64,000 nucleotides of DNA from Miscanthus floridulus. Its lineage: Eukaryota; Streptophyta; Magnoliopsida; Poales; Poaceae. Under the pieces are notes generated by a model. It worked only from the letters and a program-made list of their open reading frames with translations. It did no database searches and was not told the DNA's origin. Positions 39,101 to 53,869 of the stretch are shown here, piece by piece (positions within the stretch are counted from its first letter, which is position 1; each line of letters starts with the position of its first letter). The stretch covers positions 111,058,461 through 111,122,460 of the forward strand of contig NC_089595.1 in assembly GCF_019320115.1 (NCBI RefSeq), read 5' to 3'. The translations under genes and the position numbers were made by a program.

Positions 39101-40909
39101 ATGTACCACTTTGTATCAGGATTTTTTGATATTGAACACACAGATATTTCGGTTTTGCAATCCAGGGAGCTAACTACAGAACATCAGCGCTTGGCTGAGA
39201 TCATAGAGATGATTCATACTGCAAGTCTAATACATGATGATGTCATAGACGATAGTGGGATGCGAAGAGGTATGTACAATGTTTTTTTCAGGAACAAGTC
39301 AGCTGTATTGTCAATAGAAAACCATTCTTTCATCATGCTCTTTTCTATTTTTATTTTAGATCTCTTAGAAACGTTTGTTTAATGTTTTCTGGGCATGGCT
39401 GTGCATGGTTGTACTTCAACCTTCTATTGTTTTCTTTTTGCGTTTGAACTCTGGAGACATATGTTACATTGAAAATTCATTTGTCATTTTTACACCTCTC
39501 TTTAGTCTTTGCTATTCCTTGTTGCACTCGCAATACCGGAAGCTTTTTTTTTTCTTCTCGAAAATCGAAATGAAGGAAGCATATTCCTTCAACACATTGA
39601 CATTCACTTCATCATAATGTAATGGTTTTGTGAGGGTATCAATAAGTTGACCGGTTTATTCTAAATTAGATTGGATCGTTTGCAAGAAAAGAAACAAATC
39701 CATCAGCTTTTCTACGTCACAGGGTAGCTGTGCTTACTAGTGATCTTGTGTACAGTGTTTTTCATGAGCAAATCAGCCATATTGTCAATAAAAAAGCATT
39801 CTTTCATCACATTATTTTTATTTTTTAATTTAAAACCTCTTGGAAGCATTTGTTTAATGTTTTCTGGGCATGGATGTCCATGGTATTTCTAAATTCTATT
39901 GATACTCTTGGCCCTTGTACTTTGGAGACATAGGTTAGTTTGGAAACCCGTGTTTCATGTTTATCTCTCTTTACTAATTACCTTGTTGCATTCGTGATAC
40001 AGGAAGCTTCATCTTTGTTTCCTTTACGCTCAATGCTATTCATCTTCATCATACTTCATAATGTAATGGTTTGGTGTGGGGACCAAGGCCAATAAGTTGA
40101 CCTATTTATTCTAAACTAGATCTGATCGTTTGCAGGAAAAGAAACAATCCACCAGCTCTATGGCACACGGGTGACTGTGCTCGCTGGTGATTTTATGTTT
40201 GCACAGTCTTCTTGGTTTCTTGCAAACCTAGAAAACATTGAAGTCATCAAGCTCATCAGCCAGGTACTAAAGTATCCGAGCAGGCTATGATCTCTTCATT
40301 TAAATAAAAATGACCGTGCTCTGTTTACCTAAAGTGGGGAAAAAAACGATGTGCTAACAGGTAATCAAGGATTTCGCCAGCGGTGAGATAAAGCAAGCAT
40401 CAACACTCTTCGACTGCGACGTCACCCTCGATGATTATCTGCTGAAGAGCTACTACAAGACTGCTTCTCTGATCGCGGCAAGCACAAGGTCCGCCGCCAT
40501 ATTCAGCGGCGTGGACACCACCATCTGTGAGCAGATGTACGAGTACGGCAGGAACCTGGGGCTCTCCTTCCAGGTGGTGGACGACATCCTCGACTTCACC
40601 CAGTCAGCCGAGCAGCTCGGGAAGCCAGCGGGGAGCGACCTGGCGAAGGGAAACCTGACAGCCCCCGTGATCTTCGCGCTGCGAGACGAGCCTCGGCTAC
40701 GTGAGATCATCGACTCCGAGTTCAGCGAGCCCGGGTCCCTGGCGGCCGCGGTCGAGCTCGTCCACCGCAGCGGCGGGATCAGGAGAGCCCAGGAGCTCGC
40801 GGAGGAGAAAGGTGAGCTGGCCATACAGAGCCTGCAGTGCCTTCCGAGGAGCGAGTTCAGAAGCGCCCTCGAGAGGGTGGTGCACTACAATCTCCAGCGG
40901 ATTCAGTAG
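36137..40909 (+). CDS. SPS: Solanesyl (long-chain polyprenyl) diphosphate synthase (6 exons, 404 aa)
   Basis: A trans-prenyltransferase that condenses isopentenyl diphosphate to make the side chain of plastoquinone or ubiquinone. Exons: 36137-36305, 36445-36581, 38950-39077, 39166-39269, 40136-40263, 40361-40909. All are GT-AG and the sum is 1215 nt. The N-terminal ~80 residues are Ser/Arg-rich and poorly conserved, as in a plastid transit peptide (organelle inferred). Signature regions: [19 protein letters not shown], first aspartate-rich motif DDVID (about 169-173) in [43 protein letters not shown], and second motif DDILD (about 296-300) in [15 protein letters not shown]. Both metal-binding motifs are intact. 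Start chosen at the ATG that gives phase agreement with exon 2. Intron 2 and intron 4 contain local tandem duplications, and intron 2 a SINE. Confidence 0.95.
36895..37990 (+). repeat. Diverged tandem duplication in SPS intron 2 (unit ~0.57 kb)
   Basis: GTTCCTAGTTCATGGAATTTC, CATCCCTTTCAAGGGGA, GGTCTCATATTTTGA and TTCTGTCCTTTTCTGCAAAC-like words appear in the same order in 36900-37450 and in 37475-37990. The two units are diverged and of unequal length, so the duplication is old. It lies wholly inside the intron. Confidence 0.8.
38253..38735 (+). repeat. Second tandem duplication in SPS intron 2, one unit split by a SINE
   Basis: The unit TTGGACTAAGACCTTGAGC ... GGTGGACGATATACTCATAC ... TTTTCCTTAAGAAC occurs at 38253-38582 (interrupted by the SINE and its target duplication) and again, intact, at 38585-38733. 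Without the SINE the units are about 150 bp. Confidence 0.85.
38373..38535 (-). mobile_element. tRNA-derived SINE, perfect 21-bp TSD, in SPS intron 2
   Basis: Same family as 26006-26186. The minus strand carries GGCCTGGTGCAAGCGGTAGAG (A box) and GTGTTCGAGTC (B box) and ends GGGAGCTCTCTGCACTGGG then TACGCCC. The 21-bp flank beginning CATACTACACATTTTT and ending GGTTG occurs at 38352-38372 and 38536-38556 without mismatch. It is antisense to SPS. Confidence 0.92.
39281..40204 (+). repeat. Tandem duplication spanning SPS intron 4 and the start of exon 5; upstream copy is a dead exon
   Basis: Unit A (about 39281-39752) and unit B (about 39757-40204) share GTTTAATGTTTTCTGGGCATGG, TCATAATGTAATGGTTT, AATAAGTTGACC and the exon 5 start. 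In unit B the acceptor and exon read TTTGCAG|GAAAAGAAACAATCC. In unit A they read TTTGCAAGAAAAGAAACAAATCC (about 39680-39700), so the AG is lost and the reading frame shifted. Only unit B is usable as exon 5. Confidence 0.88.
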
Positions 40910-42082
40910 GTATACTTACCGGCTCCACGCGGTTTCTCTAGTTCTCTGAAAGATCCGGGGGGCTCCATGTGGATGTAGAGCAACTCCTGCCGGAATCCAT
41001 GTTGTTTAGTGGCACCATGTTGGCTCCGGGGAGATGATTGGCGCAGCAGCATCACATGCGAGTGTGCAACCGACACTGCCGCGTACCCACCAACTTCGTG
41101 GGAACTGGAGCATTTTGTTTCTGCAGCTGGTGTCATTTGTACGTATAATGTATCTGCAAGGGGAATAGAAAAAAAAAGGCAGGCAGCATATATTGTATAG
41201 TTGGCTCTCCATTTCTTTGGGCACTGGCATAAAGCTTGGTGTGCAGTAGTTCTAATGTTGTATTGGTGTTGTAACTATGAACAGAGAAGATGTTTTGGAC
41301 GACCACGACGTTGATAATTTAATATACATCCCGATCAGTCATCGTGGAATATACTGCTGGGATATATGCATGAGCAGGTTGATCTCACCATCATCAGCTG
41401 ATGCTGATGGGCATGCCGATTCTGTGTTGCCTACCTGTGCGCGTTGCCTACCGGTGCCAGCCATTCCCCTGTGTTTTTCTTCTGTGGTGGTGGTGCTCTG
41501 CTGTCTGGTCCGTCCGTGTGAATTAAGGCGCCACGCCACTCGCCACTGACTCTGCTGCGCCTAAACCCGTGGTTCTGCTGGGTTGGGTTTCTTTTTCTGG
41601 TGGTCGGTGTTGCTGGCCATTCTTTTTGTGATTTTGTGATGAGTGATGATGAAGTGAGGGGCGATTCCGACGCGACGTCCAACGGATTGTGTGACGGTCA
41701 CGGCCGGTCGTCCTCTCCTTTTTTGCAGACGACTGGTACACGACGCCTGCACAATTCCTATTTTTGCTACCACCATCAGTCCGGCCAGCACGGCGGTCAG
41801 TAAATAAATATATAAATATACGTCCACGGCCCGTGTGATCTCCGCTCCGGCCAGTCAGTTAGTATAAAAACAAACCGATAGATTTCCGAAAAAACCCCCT
41901 GAAAAATAGATAGATTACAAGACAAACGAACACGCCCAGCAATCAATGACGCGAGGCGGACACCGCACGTGCTGTAGCTGTACAGCGCTCGCAGGTCCGA
42001 TCCGGCGCAACAACGCAGCTGGGTTCCGGCAGATCCTACTGCCCTCTCGCGGCGTCACGGCGTCAGGCACAAGAGCGCCTAC
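40910..42082 (+). other. SPS 3' UTR and intergenic DNA
   Basis: The SPS 3' UTR should occupy the first few hundred bases. The rest shows no conserved ORF, only short chance frames. Confidence 0.5.
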
Positions 42083-42085
42083 TAG

Positions 42086-42320
42086 GGCATCACCTCCAAA
42101 TTCCAAGTTTTTTCACTCTCTCTCCATCACATCAATTTTTGGACGCATACATGGAACATTAAATGTAGGTAAAAAAAAATAACTAATTGCACAGTTTGGT
42201 TGTAAATTACGAGACGAATCTTTTGAGCCTAGTTAGTCCATGATCGGACAAAGTTTGTCAAATACAAACGAAACGTGCTACAGTGTCCAGATTGTAAAAA
42301 TTTGCAATCTAAATAAGGCC
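42086..42320 (-). mobile_element. Tourist-like MITE, copy 2 (TSD TAG)
   Basis: Same family as 3997 and 47798, in opposite orientation to the latter. The right end has GCAATCTAAATAAGGCC. The internal part has CTAATTGCACAGTTTGG, ATTACGAGACGAATC and GGACAAAGTTTGTCAAATAC. The left end GGGCATCACCTCC is decayed. TAG is found on both sides (42083-42085, 42321-42323). Confidence 0.75.
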
Positions 42321-42323
42321 TAG

Positions 42324-42881
42324 GAGTAGGAGCAGGTTACTATTATTGGCGGCTGGTTGCACGGGCACGGGTCGCCAAAGTGTGATTTGAAGGCAAGCCT
42401 GCCATTAGTTGGCTTTTCAATTCCCCACCTAATGACGGGCGCAGGGTGGTGCTCCAGCCTCCAGGTAAAGACCGGAGATCCCAACCTACACCCGTCGCGA
42501 GTGCAAACGCGAACGTCATGCGCCGACACGAACGCAACAGAGACTAGTTATCTGTTACAGCGACGGTTCGCGGCTGTTGTGGCGTGCCCCATTAGGCTAT
42601 TATATACGTCACTGGATGTATCATCGAGCTACTTATGTAGTCGTTGAACCTATGTTTAGTACAATCATCGAGTCTTGTGTTAGCTTCATGCCGTGCTTTC
42701 TCTGTCACCGAATCAAATCAACTTCTAGAGTCATCTTACATAAGACTTCTATAGATGTACTCCTACTAGCCAACTTTGTAGGAGAGATTATAAAAAACAT
42801 ATATTTCATGATAATCTAATGAAAGTGATCTTGTGTTATGAATTTTTGTATTCTTTTCTATAAAACTAGTTAAAATTGTTA
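42324..42881. other. Intergenic, no gene seen
   Basis: No conserved reading frame or structured repeat. Sequence lies between two MITEs. Confidence 0.5.
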
Positions 42882-42980
42882 CTCCCTCTATTACACATTA
42901 GAAGACGCTTTGACTTTTTTGATACGTTTATTTTGCTAAAATGGATGTAAAAAAAAGTCGAAGAGTAGGAACGGAGGGAG
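42882..42980. mobile_element. Stowaway-like MITE (TSD TA)
   Basis: CTCCCTCTATTACACATTAG at the left and GAGTAGGAACGGAGGGAG at the right form the typical Stowaway terminal repeat (CTCCCTCYRT...). TA flanks both ends (42880-42881, 42981-42982). 99 bp. Confidence 0.85.
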
Positions 42981-43196
42981 TATTTCGCATAACTTTAGGA
43001 TTTATTTTTTGAGGACGGTACGAAAGCGGCAGATAATGTCAAAATGAAATTTGGGCATCGTGTTTTCAAAAGCCACTAGGCGTTGGTAAGCCCAAAGGAG
43101 GTGGCGGCGGTGGATGGATCACACAAAGATGCAGATCGGACGGTGGGCAAGCGTCCACACGCCACCCACCCGCACCCACTGCCCAGGCCCCCACCG

Positions 43197-43203
43197 TATA
43201 TAA
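43197..43203 (+). promoter_or_regulatory. Likely TATA box of the MAPK gene
   Basis: TATATAA within a GC-rich stretch, about 380 bp upstream of the MAPK start codon. The intervening sequence is CT-rich, then GC-rich, like a grass 5' UTR. Confidence 0.5.
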
Positions 43204-43578
43204 CGGCAACAAGCCACGAGCAACACGAAAGAAATCTCCCGTCCTCCCCCTCCGCCTTTCCCTTCTTCCCCCCGCTCCGCCTTCCGCTTCCCTTCTCTCC
43301 TCTCCTCTCCTCGAGGGCGCTGCACGCCTGCACGCGGCGCGCGGCGAGATCGGGTGGAGGAGCCCTACCCCCTTGCCGCGCGTCCGCCGTCCCACGTCCC
43401 AGCGTGCTCGGGGCCTTGCTCGCCCCCTGATCCCGACCGCGCGCGGCGTCTCGGGGCCCGGTGAATGCGCTGTGCCGCCGCAGGCCGCAGCGTAGGCGGG
43501 TGCTGAGTGCGGCGGAAGCGAGGGGCGCGGGGTTTTCGTTTGGCACCGGCGGTGGGGCGGGAGATCCGGCCAGCGGGG

Positions 43579-48961
<5,383 letters not shown>

Positions 48962-49861
48962 CTGCTGATATGCTGGCCACAGCTTCTCCAGGACTAGCCT
49001 GCAAGAAGTGGCATATGGTATAAGTAGTGATTCATAAGAGGTGATCACATAAGAGTCTTGAACTCTTCAACATGTTGTTTTTACGCCATATATTGAGGCG
49101 AAAATGGTGCCAGTTTGCGCACAACTGAAGGTTTGATCAATTCATTTAATTCAATGGAAATTACGTATTTGTTAATAGTAGAAGGATGCTAATCCAAGGG
49201 AAAGTCAGGAGATATTCTGACATAAATGCAACATTTATCATTGCCCGTTGCAGACTTGCAGTGGTGCGCCCCTTTGCAACGTCGAATTTGTTGAAGGCTG
49301 GAGTGTCAGAGTTCCAAATTTCTTGAAAGTGAACCTTGGGGTAGTCGAGTTCCAAATTTCCAATTGCCATCGTCCAGCGCCATTAAGCTTGCAACTCCAG
49401 CACCAGCATGTGCATGTCGTCGATCACGGTCGTGATGGAATCAGGTGGTTCCCTAAAAAGTCAAAACACACACACGCACACATTGCCCCGGCAACGTAGC
49501 ATGGTGGGCCTCGTAAAAGGTCGGCCCAAACCAAAATAAGGAGATGTCGAGGGCCCAGGATGCGACTAATAAACAAGGAAACCATACGGCCGGATCGCCT
49601 TTTTTTTTTTTTGAAAATAGAACGGTTCACGATTTGTATTTGTTGTTTCCTGACGCGAGAAAAGAAGTAGGAGTATAGAAAAGAGGAAACAATCAATCAA
49701 AATCGCAAAAGGATGTTCACTTTTCCTTGTATATATATACATACATGGCAAGAGGCAAGAGGGAATCATTTTTTTTAAAGATTAAGAGGGAATCAAAATC
49801 GCAAAGGCTGTTTATTTTTCCATGTATATCTATACATCACTAGTACCTCATGCATGTGCCC
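48962..49861 (+). other. MAPK 3' UTR and promoter of the cysteine-rich peptide gene
   Basis: No separate gene. From about 49610 the sequence is duplicated near 51720-52000, showing that the upstream region was copied together with the peptide gene. Confidence 0.5.
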
Positions 49862-49870
49862 TATATAAAA
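49862..49870 (+). promoter_or_regulatory. TATA box of cysteine-rich peptide gene copy 1
   Basis: TATATAAAA about 90 bp upstream of the ATG at 49959. The corresponding place in copy 2 (near 51967) reads CCCTATAAAACCC. Confidence 0.65.
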
Positions 49871-49958
49871 AACCCAATCAATCCTTGCTTAGCTTTACTA
49901 CCATACGTACAAACATTCTAATACGTCGTCGCTCCCTATCTAAAGGATCGGATCCAAT

Positions 49959-50492
49959 ATGGCGGCCAGGAGCTTCAGCGTCGGCCTGGCGGCCGTGTTC
50001 TTGCTCGTCGTGCTCTTTGCTTCGCCTGCACAGTGTAAGTGTGTAGATTACAACCTTTGCCTGTCTCTGCATGTCATTTATGCCATGTACAGATATCGAC
50101 ATATATATTTTGTGTGACAATGCATGCATGTCTATCTATGAATTTGACTTGCAGGTCGTCGAGGGCTACTTGATCAGGTCGGAATTGCAATGAGGAGGTA
50201 CCCAAGCGATAACGCTACAACTACCGCGTCCGTCAACTCCACGGCGTTAGATGGGAGGAAAAGTTCACGGTGATATTTTGGCCTCGTTTTTTCAGTCGAA
50301 ACAGTGTTTTTTTCTCACAACAAATCAGTCGGAATAATATTTCGACTTATTTTTTCAGCGAAACGAACGGAGGAAGTCCCAAGGCTCTGTAACAAACGAG
50401 ACTGCTATTGTTGCGAGACTGGAGGCTACTGTTACTACTCATGGAAACAGTGCCAGGCCAACTGCGGCAGCTGTGCCCGCCGCCGCGGTTGA
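49959..50492 (+). CDS. Small secreted cysteine-rich peptide, MEG/ESF1-like, copy 1 (proposed 3 exons, 105 aa)
   Basis: The signal peptide (MAARSFSVGLAAVFLLVV...) ends at the first intron (exon 1 49959-50034). Exon 2 opens RRGLLDQVG at 50155. The Cys-rich C-terminal part, LCNKRDCYCCETGGYC then YYSWKQCQANCGSC, lies at 50359-50492. The C-x-Y-C-C ... C ... C-x3-C spacing resembles the grass maternally expressed gene (MEG) and ESF1 peptides. Read straight through, exon 2 meets a TGA at 50271. A small MITE at 50280-50370 separates it from the Cys-rich part. A GT at 50263 and an AG inside the MITE at 50357-50358 would remove the TGA and rejoin the frame (76+108+134 nt, all phases correct). This splice is my inference and its donor is weak. 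Otherwise it is a pseudogene. The role is unknown: such peptides act in endosperm transfer cells or embryo surroundings, or in defence. Confidence 0.55.
50280..50370. mobile_element. Small hAT-like MITE inside peptide gene copy 1
   Basis: The GGCCTCGTTTTTTCAG left end and TTTTTTCAGCGAAACGAACGG right end surround ACAGTGTTTTTTTCTCAC and CAACAAATCAGTCGGAA, the pattern also seen at 31778-31882. Copy 2 of the gene lacks it, which dates the insertion after the gene duplication. The polypyrimidine-AG near its right end could serve as a splice acceptor. Confidence 0.6.
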
Positions 50493-51289
50493 CCCTGCAG
50501 TAACCGATCGGCGCAAAGGGCATGCCAGTCCGCCACACAACCGTCTGATTCGGAGCATCGGCTCATGTCTATCTACCTTCTGAAATCCATCATCTTGAAA
50601 CATCCTTATGTCCCCAAGATTTGATGTTTTAATATTTTTTATTAAGGTTAATTAGTGCTTCATTGAAATTACCCATGTACCTCTATTTATTAAAGGTGAT
50701 TCGTGCATGATACCTGCGAAAAACCGCTTGGAGGCAGACATAGATACGACAATCTTAAACTTATATGGGCCCAAACTAGTTTTATAAGAGCTAAAACATT
50801 GATAGAGAGATTATAATCGAAAGATTGTTGTTTGGGATGAAAGTATGGACACAAAAGATAAAAATAATAAAATAAAAATAAAGAAAAATGAGCAGGGAAG
50901 CATGCATTTTATTAATTCCATGAACAACAAAAGATAAGTTTCCTTTTGGATTTTTTTTGCACGCAATAGTCTCATAAGAGCGAGACTTTCTAAAGTTTAT
51001 ACTCTCTAAATCATAATTTGGAGAGTTATTTGTGTAAAAATTGCTTTCTATATCTTTGTACCCTTCAATAGTTTTTCTACATCTCTTGTGCACTCTAGAG
51101 AGCCATCCTCGCTCTTCATCTTTGACTAATGAGAAATCTGGAGTAGAGGATATTTATGTTTAGAGATCCAATTAAAGAGACTGTTGGAACATATTTTTCA
51201 CCAAAATCTCTATTCCTATAAATTAGGAAGGATATAAAGAGTTTATCGGAGTTGCTCTAATGTAAGCCGTTTGATACGTGTAATGTGAT
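50493..51289. other. Intergenic, no gene seen
   Basis: AT-rich. The stretch ending GGAGTTGCTCTAATG near 51260 resembles the end of a common grass MITE, but no matching left end was located. Confidence 0.4.
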
Positions 51290-51660
51290 ATCTTTTGTTC
51301 CCAAGATTCAATACAAGCTCTCGAATGTGGGGAAGGCCCTTGTACGGGCGACACGAAGTTATCTGATCAGGAGCTCTGGCCCTTGCGAGAGGCAATTGAG
51401 CTTTCGCACTTTTATATTGTGTGCTTATACTATTCTAGTTTAGCTTGCTAGTCTAGTTGATAGAGCTTAGACCTTGTGAGAGGCAATTAAGCTTTCGCAC
51501 TTTATATGTGTACCTAGGTTGTGTGCTTATTATTCTAGTTTAGCTAGTCGAGTTGTTAGGAATGGAACCTAGGTTCATAACTCTTTTGTGGTAGAGATAA
51601 CAAGGCTTTGATAAATAGAATTAGAGACCAAATTTAGAGTAGAAGTTTTGGAAATCTATA
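51290..51660. repeat. LTR-like remnant with an internal ~90-bp duplication
   Basis: GAGAGGCAATTGAGCTTTCGCACTT...TCTAGTTTAGC occurs at about 51387-51452 and again, slightly changed, at 51476-51550. The vocabulary (GGTAGAGATAACAAGGC, TTGCGAGAGG) resembles LTR 3' regions seen elsewhere in the window. No termini are identifiable. Confidence 0.4.
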
Positions 51661-52103
51661 ATTTAAACTCGGCCGAAACCAAAACAAGAAAACGGCGAGG
51701 GGCCTGGATGCCGCCTTCCACAATTTGTTGTTTTCTTTTTCATTTGGAAAATAGAAGAGTTCACGATTTGTTTCTTTCCTAACGTGAGAAAAAGTAGAGA
51801 AAATAGAGGAATAAAAATTGCAAAGGCTGTTCACTTTTCCTTGTATCATGTCAAGAGGGAGTCTGATCATGCAAAAGGCTGTTTATTTTTCATCATGATC
51901 AGAGGATCATGCAAAGGCCGTTTCCATGTATGTATACATCATGATCAGAGTACCTCATGTATGTGCCCTATAAAACCCGAGCAACCCGTGCTTAGCTTTA
52001 CTATATAATAACTATAAATAAATCTATAATATACAGATAATAATAAATATAATTCCCCAAATAAATAAATCTATAATAATAATAATATACATATACATAT
52101 ACC

Positions 52104-52557
52104 TGGATCGGAGCTTTCAGCGCCCATCGGCCTGGCGGCTGTGTTCTTGTTCCTTGTGCTCTCTGCGTCGCCTGCACAGTGTAAGTATGTGTAGATTACA
52201 ACCTTTTCTGGTCTTTAATTTGCATTTCACCGAGTAATAAGTTTATGCCATGCATATACAGATATCGACATGCATATGATCTGTCCTTGGATTTGATTCG
52301 CAGGTCGTCGAGGGCTACTTGAGGTTGGAAGGGCTACTACTACCACCGCGGTCGTCAACTCCACGGCATTAGATGGGAGCAAGTTCACAGTGAAACTTTG
52401 CGTCTTAAGACTATGTGACGGTGTTGATTGATACTGTTGCATGAATGGAGAATACTGCGCCCCCACACGGAAAGAGTGCCAGGCCATCTGCCCCAGCTGC
52501 AACCCCAAGTGCCCGGAGTCGCGGTGGCCCCTGGATGCCTTCAGATTCCTAGGATAG
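52104..52557 (+). pseudogene. Cysteine-rich peptide gene copy 2 (MEG/ESF1-like), dead
   Basis: The exon 1 remnant (52104-52180) keeps IGLAAVFLFLVLSASPAQ and the CAGT|GTAAGT donor but has lost the ATG through a small deletion relative to copy 1. Exon 2 starts at 52304 with RRGLLEVG. The Cys-rich part is collinear with copy 1 (LCVLRLCDGVD, then YCCMNGEYCAPTRKECQAIC), but the Cys expected after GVD is a TGA stop. The C-terminus is longer than in copy 1 and ends at TAG 52557. It has no MITE, so it preserves the ancestral exon 2 layout. Confidence 0.8.
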
Positions 52558-53059
52558 ATTAATGATCAAGTTCTTCTGTGTTCTTCTGTTAGACTCGATC
52601 ATCCACGGAAAGTATGAATTTCAGAGCTGGCCAGATCGCCCATTCTTCAGTGTTCACAACTTCGCATACAGTGACAAGTGTGCAGTCTGAATGTTTCAAA
52701 TCAACATGCTAATCTGCCCTTTATTATACAACTCACGCTGGCTAACCTATAGCTCAGCCTATTTTACAAAAAAAAAAAAAACACCATCGCTAGGCACATC
52801 TTCAGCATCCACTAACCCTACATCTCTGAAAACCCTGCTTATTTCAAACATTTTACAAGGGGCACGCGTGACAAACAGAGCCACCATCTCCTGATCTCCA
52901 AACATACTTCTGAACTGTAATGGATACCTCTAAAATACAGATCGTTACATGCCCTGCTGCCTACACTGCCAGCTATCCTTTTTTTTTATTTGCAGTAAAA
53001 CATCAGGCTGCTTGTTCATCTGTTCCACCTCACCAAGACAACATAATGGATGGGCATTG
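52558..53059. other. Intergenic, flank of the gypsy insertion
   Basis: No conserved ORF. Poly-A and poly-T runs at 52769-52782 and 52979-52988 give it a UTR-like look, but no gene can be assigned. Confidence 0.4.
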
Positions 53060-53827
53060 TGTTGACACCGTTTTTTGCACGTGTCAAAATGATCGGAGTG
53101 GACTAATCGGCAAGGGGAAAGTTACTGTATATTCTGATAGCCGATGAAAGCCAGCTTGTAAAGATGGTTGCCGATAGCTGGTGGTGGTCGATGGAAAGGT
53201 TGATTTAGACTCGGGCGTTGCCGATGAGGTTGGAGGTGTTATTGTCGATGCCGATGAAGAAAGACTTGAAGACTACTGCCGATGAAACAGGGAGTATGCC
53301 GATGGGAAGGAGGACGGTGAGATTTCCATCGTAATTGAGGCGGACAGGGAAATAGATAGGAGTTGATTTCCTTTTCTATATTTGTTAGAGTATGATTCAT
53401 GTAAGAGTCATGTGTTTCCTTAGATATGGGCTTGGTGTCCTAGTTGTGTTTGGTTGTGTCTCTTTAGATCATGGTATAAATATGGAGTGAGGGGCAATGT
53501 AATAGATATATCAATCAATATCAAAACCAATTTTTACTCCTATTTGCATTTACTTACTTTTCGGCGACTTACGTCAATTTGCATATTTTTCTTTCTCACG
53601 AGTTCTCATTGATTCGGCGAGTTGCATCGCTTCAGTGCGACCTTCGGCGATCCTCGAGTTCCGCGTGAGTACCTCTTGGCCGTGACTTTCGGGCGTATCG
53701 CTGTTGTCAGGACCAAAGTGCTCGTATCTTCATCCTTGTCGATTAACAGGTCAAATCGACTGACACGCCTTGGATATCGATTCGGGTATTAGCCCTTTGT
53801 GTTTGCAGATCCACTTTTGCATCAACA
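53060..53827 (+). repeat. 5' LTR of a Ty3/gypsy Tat-lineage element
   Basis: It starts TGTTGACACCG and ends TTTTGCATCAACA (TGTTGA/TCAACA terminal repeat), 768 bp, followed three bases later by a PBS-type sequence. A TATA box (TATAAATA) lies at 53475-53482. Its U3 (53090-53310) holds seven or eight CCGAT/ATCGG sites, mostly as TGCCGAT. The 3' LTR is outside the window, so the target duplication and age cannot be judged. Confidence 0.88.
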
Positions 53828-53834
53828 CATCTTT

Positions 53835-53850
53835 TGGCACGCCCGGTGGG
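53835..53850 (+). promoter_or_regulatory. Primer binding site of the gypsy element
   Basis: TGGCACGCCCGGTGGG follows the LTR, complementary to a tRNA 3' end finishing in CCA. I do not assign the tRNA species. Confidence 0.7.
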
Positions 53851-53869
53851 ACCAATCAATCCGATCAGT

